Shown here: in pieces, positions 1 through 9,429 of the stretch | Position numbering within the stretch: the stretch's first letter is position 1 | Layout of the letters: each line of letters opens with the position of its first letter | Assembly (NCBI GenBank): GCA_947501635.1 | Contig: CANMWT010000006.1 | Span: forward strand, 1-64,000 | Direction: 5' to 3' | Length of the DNA: 64,000 nucleotides | Source of the DNA: an uncultured Roseobacter sp. | GTDB taxonomy: Bacteria > Pseudomonadota > Alphaproteobacteria > Rhodobacterales > Rhodobacteraceae | Position numbers and translations under genes: made by a program | Notes under the pieces: generated by a model | The model's database searches: none | What the model saw: the letters and a program-made list of their open reading frames with translations, nothing else | Told to the model about the DNA's origin: nothing

Positions 1-2987
1 ATGTCACGCCCGGCTTCACCAAAGAGCTCGTCGTTGCCCTCGCCGCCGTTCAGCACGTCATTGCCTGACGGACCGCCGAACAAACGGTCATTGCCAACGC
101 CACCGTTCAGCGTGTCAAAGCCTTCGCCCCCCGTCATGAAGTCGTTGCCATTGCCGCCGTCGACACTGTCCGCGCCGCCACCAGCGTAGATCGCGTCAAA
201 GCCGTCGCCTGCATCGATGGTGTCGTTGTCGCCCTCCGAGCGGATTTCATCGGTGCCGCGACCGCCCATGATCATATCGGCACCCGAGCCGCCGAAGATC
301 GTGTCGTTGTCGTTGCCGCCGTCGATGGTATCCGCCTCGGTGCCGCCTTCCAGCCGGTCCGTCCCGTCACCACCCAGCAGCGTGTCTTCACCGCCACCAC
401 CACGCAGGGTGTCGGCCTCCGTGCCGCCCTCCATGCTGTCATTGCCGGCCTCACCGATCAGCGTGTCAGACCCCGCGCCGCCCAGCAGCGTGTCATTGCC
501 GACACCGCCCCCAAAGAGCAAATCGTCGCCATTGCCGCCATCCAGATGGTCACTGTCCGCGCCGCCCTCAAGACGGTCCGCATCCTCACCCCCCACAAGG
601 CTGTCAGACCCCGCACCACCACGCAACGTGTCATCACCAGAACCACCCGTGAGCAGGTTGGCAGCATCAGAACCGGTTGCCGTATCGGCGAAGTCCGTCA
701 GCACCAACTCCTCGATGCTCGTAAGCGACTGGGTAAAGCCAGCCCCGTTGTAGGAGCCAGTCACAACGCCTGTGGCCAGGTTGGCAACAATTGCAGAATG
801 ACCCGACTGATCGTAGTGCACCACATCGCTGCCGCCGAGACCGTCAATGCTGTCATTGCCACCCAGAACGATAAAGCTGTTGGCTCTGCCATCGCCGGTA
901 AACTCATCGACAAATTCCGTTCCGTGCAGCTGTGATACAAAGCTTGCACCAATGAGGATTTCGCCTTGGGCTGTACCGTTGTCGAACCCGTCGTTGAGTA
1001 TCTCGGACGTATCGAGGTTCACAATCGCGCCCTTCGTCGCGCCGATGCCACGGAAGTCGAGCCGTATAAAACTGTCCCCGCCCAGCAGATTGAACGTGTC
1101 ACCGCCCGCCCCGCCATTCAGCGCAATATAGCCATCCGCGCCGGCGACATTGTCGTCAGCTCCGGTGATATTGAAGATATCGTTGAAATCGGTACCGATG
1201 AACCCAACGCCCCCGAAGGCGTCTACGCCGTTGCCATTGAGTATCGCCTGCTGAATGTCGTTGATGGTCGTTGTGCCTGATCCATCCTCATCCGCGTCGA
1301 GCGACTTGCTGATCAGCCCCGGGCTGCCAGCACCGCTGGCATCGACATCTACCGTGATCCGGCCCGGCAAAAAGAAGTGGGTGAAATCGACATAGCCCTG
1401 TTCGAGGTCGATCAAATCGACAATGTCAAACCCTGTACCGGTTTCGATTTCGTCAAAGAACGTGTTGTCGCCCGGGTTGATGCTGTCATTACCCTCACCG
1501 CCGCTGAGGAAGTTGGAACCGTCGCTGCCGATCAGGGTGTCGTTGCCCTCGCCACCGCGGAAAATAATATCCAGATCGGTGCCCGCAGCAGTCATGACGT
1601 CCGCAATGGTCGTGCCGCGGATTTCGTCGATGTTCTTGATCGAGTCCGTATCGTTCTGTGTGTCGATAACCGTGCCATCAAATCCGTTGACGGTGTCCTC
1701 GGCCATGGTGACGGTGATGCCGGTCGCATTGGCAAAACCATTGGTGAAGAACAGCACTTCGCTGCCGTAGTCCAGCACGTTGAAACCACCGCCGCCGTCT
1801 ACCGTATCGTCGCCGCCCAGCAATTCGAACCCTTCAAAGCGGTCATCATCCGACCCGGTGATGTTGTCACCGTCCTGTGAGCCCTGGAAAAAGTGCACGT
1901 AGTCAAAGGTGGTGTTAATCAGACCGTTGCCGCTCACCGCTGTCCCGGAGTTCCCGCTGTCGAGCCCATTCAGCGTACCACCCGAACCATCATCCCACTC
2001 GGAAGAATTGATCGTGATGCCACCGACACCGATAAACTCGGCAAAGGAAAGGTCGGTGCCTTCGCCCAATTCGTAAAGTTCGCGGTGTCCATAGAGAATG
2101 TCGACACCCAGACCCGGGCGCGCGAAGTCGCCTTGCAACTGCGTGCTTGCGAGACCGTCGCGTGCATCCAACGTGTCATTGCCCGAGCCACCTTCGAGCA
2201 GATCAACCCCTGCTCCGCCGTTCAGGCTATCGTTGCCCGCACCGCCGCGCAGCGTATCTATGCCTTCGCCGCCGAAAAGCTCATCCTGATCGTTGCCGCC
2301 ATCCAGAAAGTCATTGCCGGTGCCACCGATCAGACTGTCGTCGTCATCGCCACCCAGGATTGCGTCATGACCCGACCCGCCGTCGATTGTGTCATTGCCG
2401 CCATTCCCTTCGATGATATCGTTACCTTCGCCGGTTTCGATAAGGTTGCCGACGTCATTATCAAAGATTTCATCATCGATGATCAGATTTCCGGATAGTG
2501 CATTAGACACGTCAAAGACCTCCTGTGGAGCGTAAACACCCGTTGCCGGGCCGCGATAGTTAAGACTGTTGAAGAAGTTCACAAATGAAGCAGGGCTTGC
2601 AAAACTTCCGATATCGTCGCCGTCCAGCGGGATAACAAAGGTTTCACCAGAAGAAAAATCGAAAAATTCAAGGATGACGGCAACCTGCTCATTCTGCAGA
2701 TCACCCCAGCGGATTTCCCCCAGTCGCAGTTCATCTTCCGGCTGCACAAGCGTGTATTGGGATTCGCCGTTGATCTTGAACTCGATAGCGTTGCTGGGAT
2801 CCACGAATTCGATGGTCGGCAGCAGACCGGGGCCGTTGTCCGTTGCTGTGTAGGACAGTTGCGGCTGGTCGTTCACGTTGAAAAAGATTCTGAACGTGCC
2901 CTGACCGTTGTAGCCGGTCGCCGTGCCCGAACCGTCAAAAGTGCCGCTGAATGCAACGAAAGAGAATGTGCCGCCAGTTTGTGTCAT
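1..2987 (-). CDS. RTX / hemolysin-type calcium-binding repeat protein, C-terminus beyond the left window edge
   Basis: Reverse-complement reading from ATG at 2987 (MTQTGGTFSFVAFSGTFDGSGTATGYNGQGTF...) stays in frame to position 3 and ends in many GGxGxDxLxGG nonapeptides (e.g. LNGGEGNDELFGEAGRD). Absent from the ORF track because no stop lies in the window. Confidence 0.9.
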   Translation of the reverse strand, partial: MTQTGGTFSFVAFSGTFDGSGTATGYNGQGTFRIFFNVNDQPQLSYTATDNGPGLLPTIEFVDPSNAIEFKINGESQYTLVQPEDELRLGEIRWGDLQNEQVAVILEFFDFSSGETFVIPLDGDDIGSFASPASFVNFFNSLNYRGPATGVYAPQEVFDVSNALSGNLIIDDEIFDNDVGNLIETGEGNDIIEGNGGNDTIDGGSGHDAILGGDDDDSLIGGTGNDFLDGGNDQDELFGGEGIDTLRGGAGNDSLNGGAGVDLLEGGSGNDTLDARDGLASTQLQGDFARPGLGVDILYGHRELYELGEGTDLSFAEFIGVGGITINSSEWDDGSGGTLNGLDSGNSGTAVSGNGLINTTFDYVHFFQGSQDGDNITGSDDDRFEGFELLGGDDTVDGGGGFNVLDYGSEVLFFTNGFANATGITVTMAEDTVNGFDGTVIDTQNDTDSIKNIDEIRGTTIADVMTAAGTDLDIIFRGGEGNDTLIGSDGSNFLSGGEGNDSINPGDNTFFDEIETGTGFDIVDLIDLEQGYVDFTHFFLPGRITVDVDASGAGSPGLISKSLDADEDGSGTTTINDIQQAILNGNGVDAFGGVGFIGTDFNDIFNITGADDNVAGADGYIALNGGAGGDTFNLLGGDSFIRLDFRGIGATKGAIVNLDTSEILNDGFDNGTAQGEILIGASFVSQLHGTEFVDEFTGDGRANSFIVLGGNDSIDGLGGSDVVHYDQSGHSAIVANLATGVVTGSYNGAGFTQSLTSIEELVLTDFADTATGSDAANLLTGGSGDDTLRGGAGSDSLVGGEDADRLEGGADSDHLDGGNGDDLLFGGGVGNDTLLGGAGSDTLIGEAGNDSMEGGTEADTLRGGGGEDTLLGGDGTDRLEGGTEADTIDGGNDNDTIFGGSGADMIMGGRGTDEIRSEGDNDTIDAGDGFDAIYAGGGADSVDGGNGNDFMTGGEGFDTLNGGVGNDRLFGGPSGNDVLNGGEGNDELFGEAGRD

Positions 2988-3436
2988 CAGATTGCTTCGT
3001 CCAGCGACAGGGGCCGCGGGCCCGTCCATGCGCGGTTTCTAAGGGGTTCAGACCCTATGCATTTCCATTTTTGGTGACCGCTGCTTAAACCAAGCAAGGG
3101 TACTGATACCGGCACAGTTGTCATAGTTACACAGTCAAAGTTGACCAAACAGTTTACAAATCTTTAACCGTTGTGGCCACGCGACGCTCCAATTGCAAGC
3201 TGAATAGCCGGACTACAGCAAAATGCTGCCGGAATAGAGCCTTGCAAGCGCCATAATTCAACCTGACAGGCCGGTTTTACGGACAGTACGCCAAGATCAG
3301 CAAGATTGCAGGGAATCAGGAAACCGCCTCTGTCAGCGTTAACGTTTCCTTTTTGACGCGTGCGCGGATGTAAGCCTGTGGCAAAATTTCCCCGCGAGAA
3401 TGGCGGTCGATTTGAACCTTTCTCATGGGAACCCAC

Positions 3437-4513
3437 ATGGCCGATATCTCAAGCAGTCTGTCTTTACCGTTTATCCTGCCCAGTCAGGCGCAAAAACATG
3501 TGACCCATAACGAGGCGCTGCGCATTCTGGACGTCGTCACGCAACTCAGCGTGGTTGCGGATGACCAGACCTCTCCGCCTGGTTCTCCGGCAGAGGGCAC
3601 ACGCTATATTCCGGACGCAGGCGGCACGGGCGCATGGGCCGGACATGACGGCGAAATTGCACTTTTTGAAAATGGCAGCTGGCGGTTCTTTGTGCCGCGC
3701 ACAGGCTGGCGTGCCTATGTCATCAACCGCGATGTGCTGGTGGTGTTTGACGGTAGTGACTGGGTCGATCTGGACAGCGGCGAGCTGGAGGATGTTTTAG
3801 CCTTTGGTCTTGGCATGACGTCTCTCCCCGGCATCCCGTTCGCCGCCAAAGTCAACGCAGCCCTCTGGACAGCACTGTATCAGGCCGATGGCGGCACCGG
3901 TGATATGCTAAGCACATTGAACAAGGAGACCGCCACGGATGACGCAGGGTTTGTGTTTCAGCAGGATTTTGTCACGCGTGCGCTTGTTGGTTCATTCGGG
4001 TCGGAAGACCTCAGGTTCGCTACGTCGCCTGATGGTACCACGTTCTTCGACGGGCTGATTGTCAGTGGCACCACAGGTATCGTTGACCAACCCCGCCTGC
4101 CCCGTTTCAAGGGGGTCACCAACTTTGACAATTATGGCGCCGCCGACACATGGATCACGATTGCCATCAATGATCTCGACAGCAACGATCAGGCCAGTTT
4201 CGACGCCGGATTGAACGAATTCACTGCACCGGCAGACGGCACATACCATTTTGGGGCTCTGCTGACCTTTAAAGCGGACGCAAGCCTTGATGCCCGCATG
4301 GGCGCACAGCTGGTGTTGAATGGCGGTACGGCGATTTCGGGAACGCAGGTGGAAAACACGGGCCAGCACGTCGACGAACGCACAACATTGGGTCTGCAGA
4401 CACTCGTGCCCTTGCTGGCAGGGGATACTGTGACGCTTCAAGGTATCATGCGCGACCAGCCGGGATACTTTATGGCGGATCGAACCGATTTCTGGGGCTA
4501 CAAAGTGGGCTGA
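3437..4513 (+). CDS. DUF2793 domain protein with C1q/TNF-like C-terminal domain
   Basis: MADISSSLSLPFILPSQAQKHVTHNEALRILDVV...GWRAYVINRDVLVVFDGSDW resembles DUF2793; C-terminus (FTAPADGTYHFGALLTFKAD...GDTVTLQGIMRD...FWGYKVG) looks like a C1q-like jelly roll. Start could be 3425. Confidence 0.75.
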   Translation: MADISSSLSLPFILPSQAQKHVTHNEALRILDVVTQLSVVADDQTSPPGSPAEGTRYIPDAGGTGAWAGHDGEIALFENGSWRFFVPRTGWRAYVINRDVLVVFDGSDWVDLDSGELEDVLAFGLGMTSLPGIPFAAKVNAALWTALYQADGGTGDMLSTLNKETATDDAGFVFQQDFVTRALVGSFGSEDLRFATSPDGTTFFDGLIVSGTTGIVDQPRLPRFKGVTNFDNYGAADTWITIAINDLDSNDQASFDAGLNEFTAPADGTYHFGALLTFKADASLDARMGAQLVLNGGTAISGTQVENTGQHVDERTTLGLQTLVPLLAGDTVTLQGIMRDQPGYFMADRTDFWGYKVG

Positions 4514-4516
4514 AAG

Positions 4517-6511
4517 TTACAATAGCACGTCTTGCGCCAAAACATCAAGACTGGCTATTCCGTCGACAGTCAGCACATATCCAACACCGAAATCAAGAAC
4601 GGCTGTACCGCCGTCGATTGTGCCATAATGCTGCAAAATTGATTGTGCAGAGACAAATACCGAGGCGTATAGCTCTTCTTCAAGCTGCAACTTGTCCACG
4701 CCGGTCACAAAATCGGCGATCTTGTCATGGCCGGCGCCGAAAACAAATGTATCAGCGCCGGCGCCGCCTGTCAGATGATCGTCGCCCGCGCGACCGTTCA
4801 GCGTGTCCTGCCCGACCCCACCATACAAAGTGTCATTGCTTTGCGTGCCAATCTCCACGCTGTCATAGATCGCGGTTTCAATGAACCGTTTGGCAATATG
4901 AGCGCCGGTCCCGCCGCCGGCACCAAACAGGGCGAAATCATAGAAGGTCGGGTTTGAGAAAGCCTCTGTCACCGGGATGGCTGGTGCGGAAAGTCCGGCA
5001 GGCACCGGAATATCGCCATGTGACAGTGCCAACACCGGGCGATACAGAACTTCGGCGCGGTTCAACGCGCCGCCGTCCTGGCTTTGCACCAAAAGCGTAT
5101 CGTTTCCAAATGTCACCTCGGCTCCTGTCTGCGTGGACCTGATCAAGAGCTGGTCACTCGATCGCAATTGCGCAAATGTGGAAAGATCAATGCGGTCGAT
5201 GCCGGGTTCGAAGTCGGCGATCACATCCGTTTCGCCATCCTGACGCAAGACAAATACATCCTGCCCCGGGCCGCCGGTCAGCCTGTCCGTACCCGCCCCG
5301 TCGACCAGCACATCGTTGCCGGCACCCCCAAGAATTGTATCATCACCCATACCTCCAGACAGTATTTCACCTGCGTTAGTGCCTGATATTACCTCAGAAC
5401 CGGCACTTCCGGTTATGGGCGCACCCGTTGGTCCGGTGTCGATTTCAAACCATGTCACACCCGGCTCATTTTCGCTGGCGGCGTAGACATGCAGCGTGTC
5501 TTTCGCAACATGCGCCGCAATCCCCGAGACATTGTTCAGCGTGGTATCGGTAGCGTCCGCTTTTGTCCCATGCCCGATCAGCCGCCCGTCCGGTAACAGC
5601 TCAAGCAAGCTGAAACCATCGTCCGAACCTGCCACAACGATAAAGGCCCTGTCGCCACCTTGGGTCACATCCAGCTCGCTGATACGGAAAAACCGCGTCG
5701 AGAGGTCGTCAAACACATGGTCCGTGGCCGAAAGCGTGCCGTTTTCAAGCACCTCAAATACAGAAAGCGACGAGCTGCCCTGCCCGGCAACAAGCAGAAA
5801 TGTCACCTCGCCAAGGGTAACCGTTTCGAGATGGCTGGGACCGGAAATACCCAAAGCGGAGAATTGCGCCCCGGTCCAAAGCTTGTTCAACGTGCCGTCC
5901 GGCCCGAGAAGAAAAGTGTCGATCCCGTTGCTGTGACTGGCAAAGACAAAGGTTTGGTCATTTGTCCAGGTGCTGGCCAGTTTGGTGTTGGCCGCATCTT
6001 GGTAGGTCACTGCAGAAACCTGGAAAAACACGCCGGATTCGTCATAGCGGAAGACCTGCAGCGCCGCGCTGCCAAAGTGGCTGCTGACCACAAATGTCTG
6101 GCCGGAGATGACAACATCCGTCAGCGCCAGTGTACTTGTGGCTGGCCCGCCGACGAACGACGCGCCGGAAACCGCGTTGAGTGCGCCATCCGCGTCTGAC
6201 GCATAGCTGTCAAACTGCGACAGGTTCCGGCCCATGCCATGCACCACCACGCCGCTCGCGGTTTCGAAAAAGGCATGATCTGTTGGGGCGAAGCCACCAT
6301 AAGTCTCGACCGTCAGACGGTGTTCCACACTCAACTGACCGCTGGCGGCAAGTTCGAGCGTGTCGATACCTGCCGTTGAACGTGTTGTCGCATACAGGTG
6401 CCAGATACCCCCGATCTGGTAGAGATCCAGATCGCTGATGCCTGACAATTCCGCGCCCTGCGTGCCCGCAGTCACACCTTTTGCAACGATTTCAACCATA
6501 CCCGTCCCCAC
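4517..6511 (-). CDS. RTX calcium-binding protein with N-terminal beta-propeller-like repeats
   Basis: GSAGSEVISGTNAGEILSGGMGDDTILGGAGNDVLVDGAGTDRLTGGPGQDVFVL and a second block NDTLYGGVGQDTLNGRAGDDHLTGGAGADTFVF; N-terminal region has repeated L-x-V-F-x-F-type segments. Confidence 0.85.
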   Translation of the reverse strand: MGTGMVEIVAKGVTAGTQGAELSGISDLDLYQIGGIWHLYATTRSTAGIDTLELAASGQLSVEHRLTVETYGGFAPTDHAFFETASGVVVHGMGRNLSQFDSYASDADGALNAVSGASFVGGPATSTLALTDVVISGQTFVVSSHFGSAALQVFRYDESGVFFQVSAVTYQDAANTKLASTWTNDQTFVFASHSNGIDTFLLGPDGTLNKLWTGAQFSALGISGPSHLETVTLGEVTFLLVAGQGSSSLSVFEVLENGTLSATDHVFDDLSTRFFRISELDVTQGGDRAFIVVAGSDDGFSLLELLPDGRLIGHGTKADATDTTLNNVSGIAAHVAKDTLHVYAASENEPGVTWFEIDTGPTGAPITGSAGSEVISGTNAGEILSGGMGDDTILGGAGNDVLVDGAGTDRLTGGPGQDVFVLRQDGETDVIADFEPGIDRIDLSTFAQLRSSDQLLIRSTQTGAEVTFGNDTLLVQSQDGGALNRAEVLYRPVLALSHGDIPVPAGLSAPAIPVTEAFSNPTFYDFALFGAGGGTGAHIAKRFIETAIYDSVEIGTQSNDTLYGGVGQDTLNGRAGDDHLTGGAGADTFVFGAGHDKIADFVTGVDKLQLEEELYASVFVSAQSILQHYGTIDGGTAVLDFGVGYVLTVDGIASLDVLAQDVLL

Positions 6512-6570
6512 GCCCTCGCGTGTGGGAAGAGTGCTCTTTCGGGATTAAGCGAAACTTAGAGCTTTGTGGT

Positions 6571-6604
6571 CACAAAAGGGCGTTTCATTAAAACTCCGCC
6601 CTTT
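6571..6604 (-). terminator. Probable rho-independent terminator downstream of the enoyl-CoA hydratase gene
   Basis: AAAGGGCG (6575-6582) pairs with CGCCCTTT (6597-6604); short U tract on the minus strand. Confidence 0.5.
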
Positions 6605-6610
6605 GAGGGC

Positions 6611-7417
6611 TTAATCGCCCTGCCAGGGAGGCATCGGCTTTTTGTCGATAAAGGCGGCGATACCCTTTTCAGTGTCGCGCGCCATCATGTTTTCGGCCAT
6701 GGCAGCGCCGGTATAGGCATAGGCGTCCTCCAGCGACATACCGGCTTGGGTATAGAAGGCCTCCTTGCCAATCTTTATGGCGACGGGCGCCTTGCTGACG
6801 ATCGTCTGGGCCATCTCTCGGGCCGTCTGAGACAGCGCGTCCCTCGGTACAGCCCTGTTGACGAGGCCCATTTCCTGTGCCCGCGCGGCGGGCAGAAAAT
6901 CGCCCAGCAGCAGCATCTCCATTGCCTGTTTGCGGGCCACATTGCGTGACAGGGCAACCATAGGTGTCGAGCAGAAAAGCCCGATATTCACGCCTGACGT
7001 GGCAAAGCGCGCATCTTCTGACGCAACAGCCAGATCGCAGGTAGCAACCAGCTGGCAACCAGCGGCAGTGGCAATCCCCTGTACCTCAGCGATGACAGGC
7101 TGGGGCAATTTGACGATCGACAACATCATTTTGGTACAGGTTGCAAAAAGCGTGTTGAAGTAGGCCTTGCCACCATCGTCATCCGTGCGGCGTGCCGTCA
7201 TTTCCTTGAGGTTGTGACCGGCACAGAAGTGGTCTCCCGCGCCGCGCAGAATGACAACTTTGATGTCGCGGTCGCGCGCAATCTCGTCCCATGTGGTTTG
7301 CAAGGCGGCCAGCATGTCTTCGGACAAGACATTCATTGCGCGCGGATTGTTCAGTGTAACGGTCGCAATGCCATTCTCTGTGTCAACAAGAACCGGTCTT
7401 TCACTGCTGTCTTTCAT
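6611..7417 (-). CDS. Enoyl-CoA hydratase/isomerase family protein
   Basis: MKDSSERPVLVDTENGIATVTLNNPRAMNVLSEDML...VVILRGAGDHFCAGHNLKEM; crotonase fold signatures. The ORF extends to 7450 but the internal Met is the likelier start. Confidence 0.85.
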   Translation of the reverse strand: MKDSSERPVLVDTENGIATVTLNNPRAMNVLSEDMLAALQTTWDEIARDRDIKVVILRGAGDHFCAGHNLKEMTARRTDDDGGKAYFNTLFATCTKMMLSIVKLPQPVIAEVQGIATAAGCQLVATCDLAVASEDARFATSGVNIGLFCSTPMVALSRNVARKQAMEMLLLGDFLPAARAQEMGLVNRAVPRDALSQTAREMAQTIVSKAPVAIKIGKEAFYTQAGMSLEDAYAYTGAAMAENMMARDTEKGIAAFIDKKPMPPWQGD

Positions 7418-7486
7418 GTCACTCTCCGCTTTGGGCCCAGCATACAACATTATCTGTATCAGACCACACCGTGTCGCAACCCCGCG

Positions 7487-8461
7487 CTACAGCGTCAACT
7501 GCTTGTCGCCGTGCAATGGTTCGGTCTGAGGGTCCGGCGGCATTGCCATCAGCGTATGGGGCACCGGATCTTTGGCCTGAAGGAGAAACATCGCGATGAC
7601 ATCGCGGTAGGACCGGTAGGCGTAGCCTCCGTTCCTTTTGAGAAAACTTTCGCGCTTGGCAGTGTAAACGGATTGCAGCCGATACCACGGGACCGTCGGG
7701 CAGGCGTGGTGCACAGCATGCAGGTTGTTTTTCAGAAAAAGGAACGACAGCAGGCCCCGATCCTCGATGATAACACTTCGGCAACGCACCTTTTCATGGG
7801 CGCAATGTTCAAGGAACGTGCGGATTTTCAGAATGGAATGACTGAAATATACCGCGAGCATGTAGACCAAGAATGGCATCTGGCCTGCATTGGCGATCCA
7901 CCACAACACCGTGATGACGCCAGCGATGTGAAAGAGCCATCCGTCAATGACCCGTTTGTCGCCTTTAACGGCAGCGCGTGCATCCTGAAGATAGAATGTA
8001 GCGATGCTGATAAACGGCCCCAGCACCATGCGACCCAGCAACGTGTTGTTTGCTGTATAGAGGCGGCGGCGCAGGGGCGACCAGGTCACCCAGACAGCGG
8101 GATCTATGAAATTCGTCTCGGGATCGTCGTAGGGGTCCGTCAGCGACGGATCATGATGGTGCGCCAGATGGGTATCACGAAAGCGGGGATAGGGGATCAG
8201 AAGACCCAATGCCGGAAAGACCAGCAGTGTGTTTGCCGTGACGCTGCGGAACGGGTGACCGTGCAGCACTTCGTGGGAAAACGACGAGAAAAGCGTGAGT
8301 GCCAGGGTCAGCACAATCGTCGACGTGACGGGCCCCAGCGTATCGTAAAACAGCGTTGAACATAAAAAACCCAAATAACAGAGACTGCATATCAGTAACG
8401 TTGGCCATTGAACAACAAGCGGTTTCGTCACAGTTTGCGTCTTCAAATCAGTCTCCGGCAA
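7487..8461 (-). CDS. Fatty acid desaturase family protein
   Basis: Histidine boxes HEVLHGH, HLAHHHD and HAVHHACP, with hydrophobic segments between. Confidence 0.85.
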   Translation of the reverse strand: MPETDLKTQTVTKPLVVQWPTLLICSLCYLGFLCSTLFYDTLGPVTSTIVLTLALTLFSSFSHEVLHGHPFRSVTANTLLVFPALGLLIPYPRFRDTHLAHHHDPSLTDPYDDPETNFIDPAVWVTWSPLRRRLYTANNTLLGRMVLGPFISIATFYLQDARAAVKGDKRVIDGWLFHIAGVITVLWWIANAGQMPFLVYMLAVYFSHSILKIRTFLEHCAHEKVRCRSVIIEDRGLLSFLFLKNNLHAVHHACPTVPWYRLQSVYTAKRESFLKRNGGYAYRSYRDVIAMFLLQAKDPVPHTLMAMPPDPQTEPLHGDKQLTL

Positions 8462-8583
8462 CGGTTTAACGAGCGTATTTTCTAGAAATCGCTATGTCCG
8501 GCAAGCGCGTGAATGCGCATCTTAAAGATTACATTCGCAACGTTTTCGAAATTTTGATGTATTTCCACTCCATTTGTGGCTTT

Positions 8584-9414
8584 ATGACTGACATGGATAA
8601 ACGGCTTCTCTCGCAGGAATTCAAAAAGCGGCTGGCGCAGGTGGTGGCCTCACACACCGATGGGCGCGCCAGTTTTATGCGCGCGGTGGGCATTGACCGT
8701 TCCGCGCTAAGCCAGTTTCTAAGTCTGGAGACAGACCGCCTGCCCCGCGCCGAAACGCTGCGCCGGATCGCATCTGTCACCGGTGTGTCGGTCGATTGGC
8801 TGCTGTGTCTGGAAAATGCGCCGGAAGGCCGTCAGGAGGTGGCACAAAGCGTCCAGATCGAAAAGGAAACGCAAGCGGACGGGTCTACGCCTCTGGACCA
8901 GTGGCGCAACGAAGCGGCCGGTTTCAAACTGCGCACCGTGCCATCGACCCTGCCGGATATCGTCAGCCTTGCGCCGGTCACGGACAAGGCGATCGAGGAT
9001 GCGCGCGGCGGCGGGGTTGAAAACGTACTGGAACGCATATCGCTTAGTGACATGGATGTGGAGATTGCGATGCCCTTCCAGACACTGCAGGATCTTTCTG
9101 CGCGGACCGGACTATGGCGTGGCAGCACTGCAGACCAAAGCCGCCAGCAACTGCTTCACATGGCCCGCATCTGCCACCAGCACTATCCCGCGCTCCGCCT
9201 ACACGTCTATGACGGGACCCAAACCTTTTCTGCACCGTTCACCGTCTTCGGCAACCAGCGGGTCGCGCTTTATCTGGGTGATGCCTATCTTGTGGTCAGT
9301 AGCCCCGAACAGGTACGCGGCTTTGCGCGCCAGTTTGACCGCCTTGTCCGGCAAGCCATCATCGGGTCGGATAAAATCCATGAAACGCTGATAGAACTGG
9401 CCGAGGAAGTCTAA
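8584..9414 (+). CDS. XRE-type helix-turn-helix transcriptional regulator
   Basis: FKKRLAQVVASHTDGRASFMRAVGIDRSALSQFLSLETDRLPRAETLRRIASVTGVSVDWLL is an HTH; ORF open from 8494. Confidence 0.75.
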   Translation: MTDMDKRLLSQEFKKRLAQVVASHTDGRASFMRAVGIDRSALSQFLSLETDRLPRAETLRRIASVTGVSVDWLLCLENAPEGRQEVAQSVQIEKETQADGSTPLDQWRNEAAGFKLRTVPSTLPDIVSLAPVTDKAIEDARGGGVENVLERISLSDMDVEIAMPFQTLQDLSARTGLWRGSTADQSRQQLLHMARICHQHYPALRLHVYDGTQTFSAPFTVFGNQRVALYLGDAYLVVSSPEQVRGFARQFDRLVRQAIIGSDKIHETLIELAEEV

Positions 9415-9429
9415 CGTACCGCGCTTGGG

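Noticed and set aside
217-753. Ser/Pro-rich plus-strand ORF (178 aa)
   Set aside because: Complement of RTX GGxGxD repeats on the minus strand, not a real proline-rich protein.
3164-3436. 90-aa minus-strand ORF upstream of the DUF2793 gene
   Set aside because: No recognisable family and overlaps the likely promoter region of 3437-4513.
3437-4513. Prophage or GTA remnant because of DUF2793
   Set aside because: No capsid, portal, terminase, tail or integrase genes nearby; a single domain is not enough.
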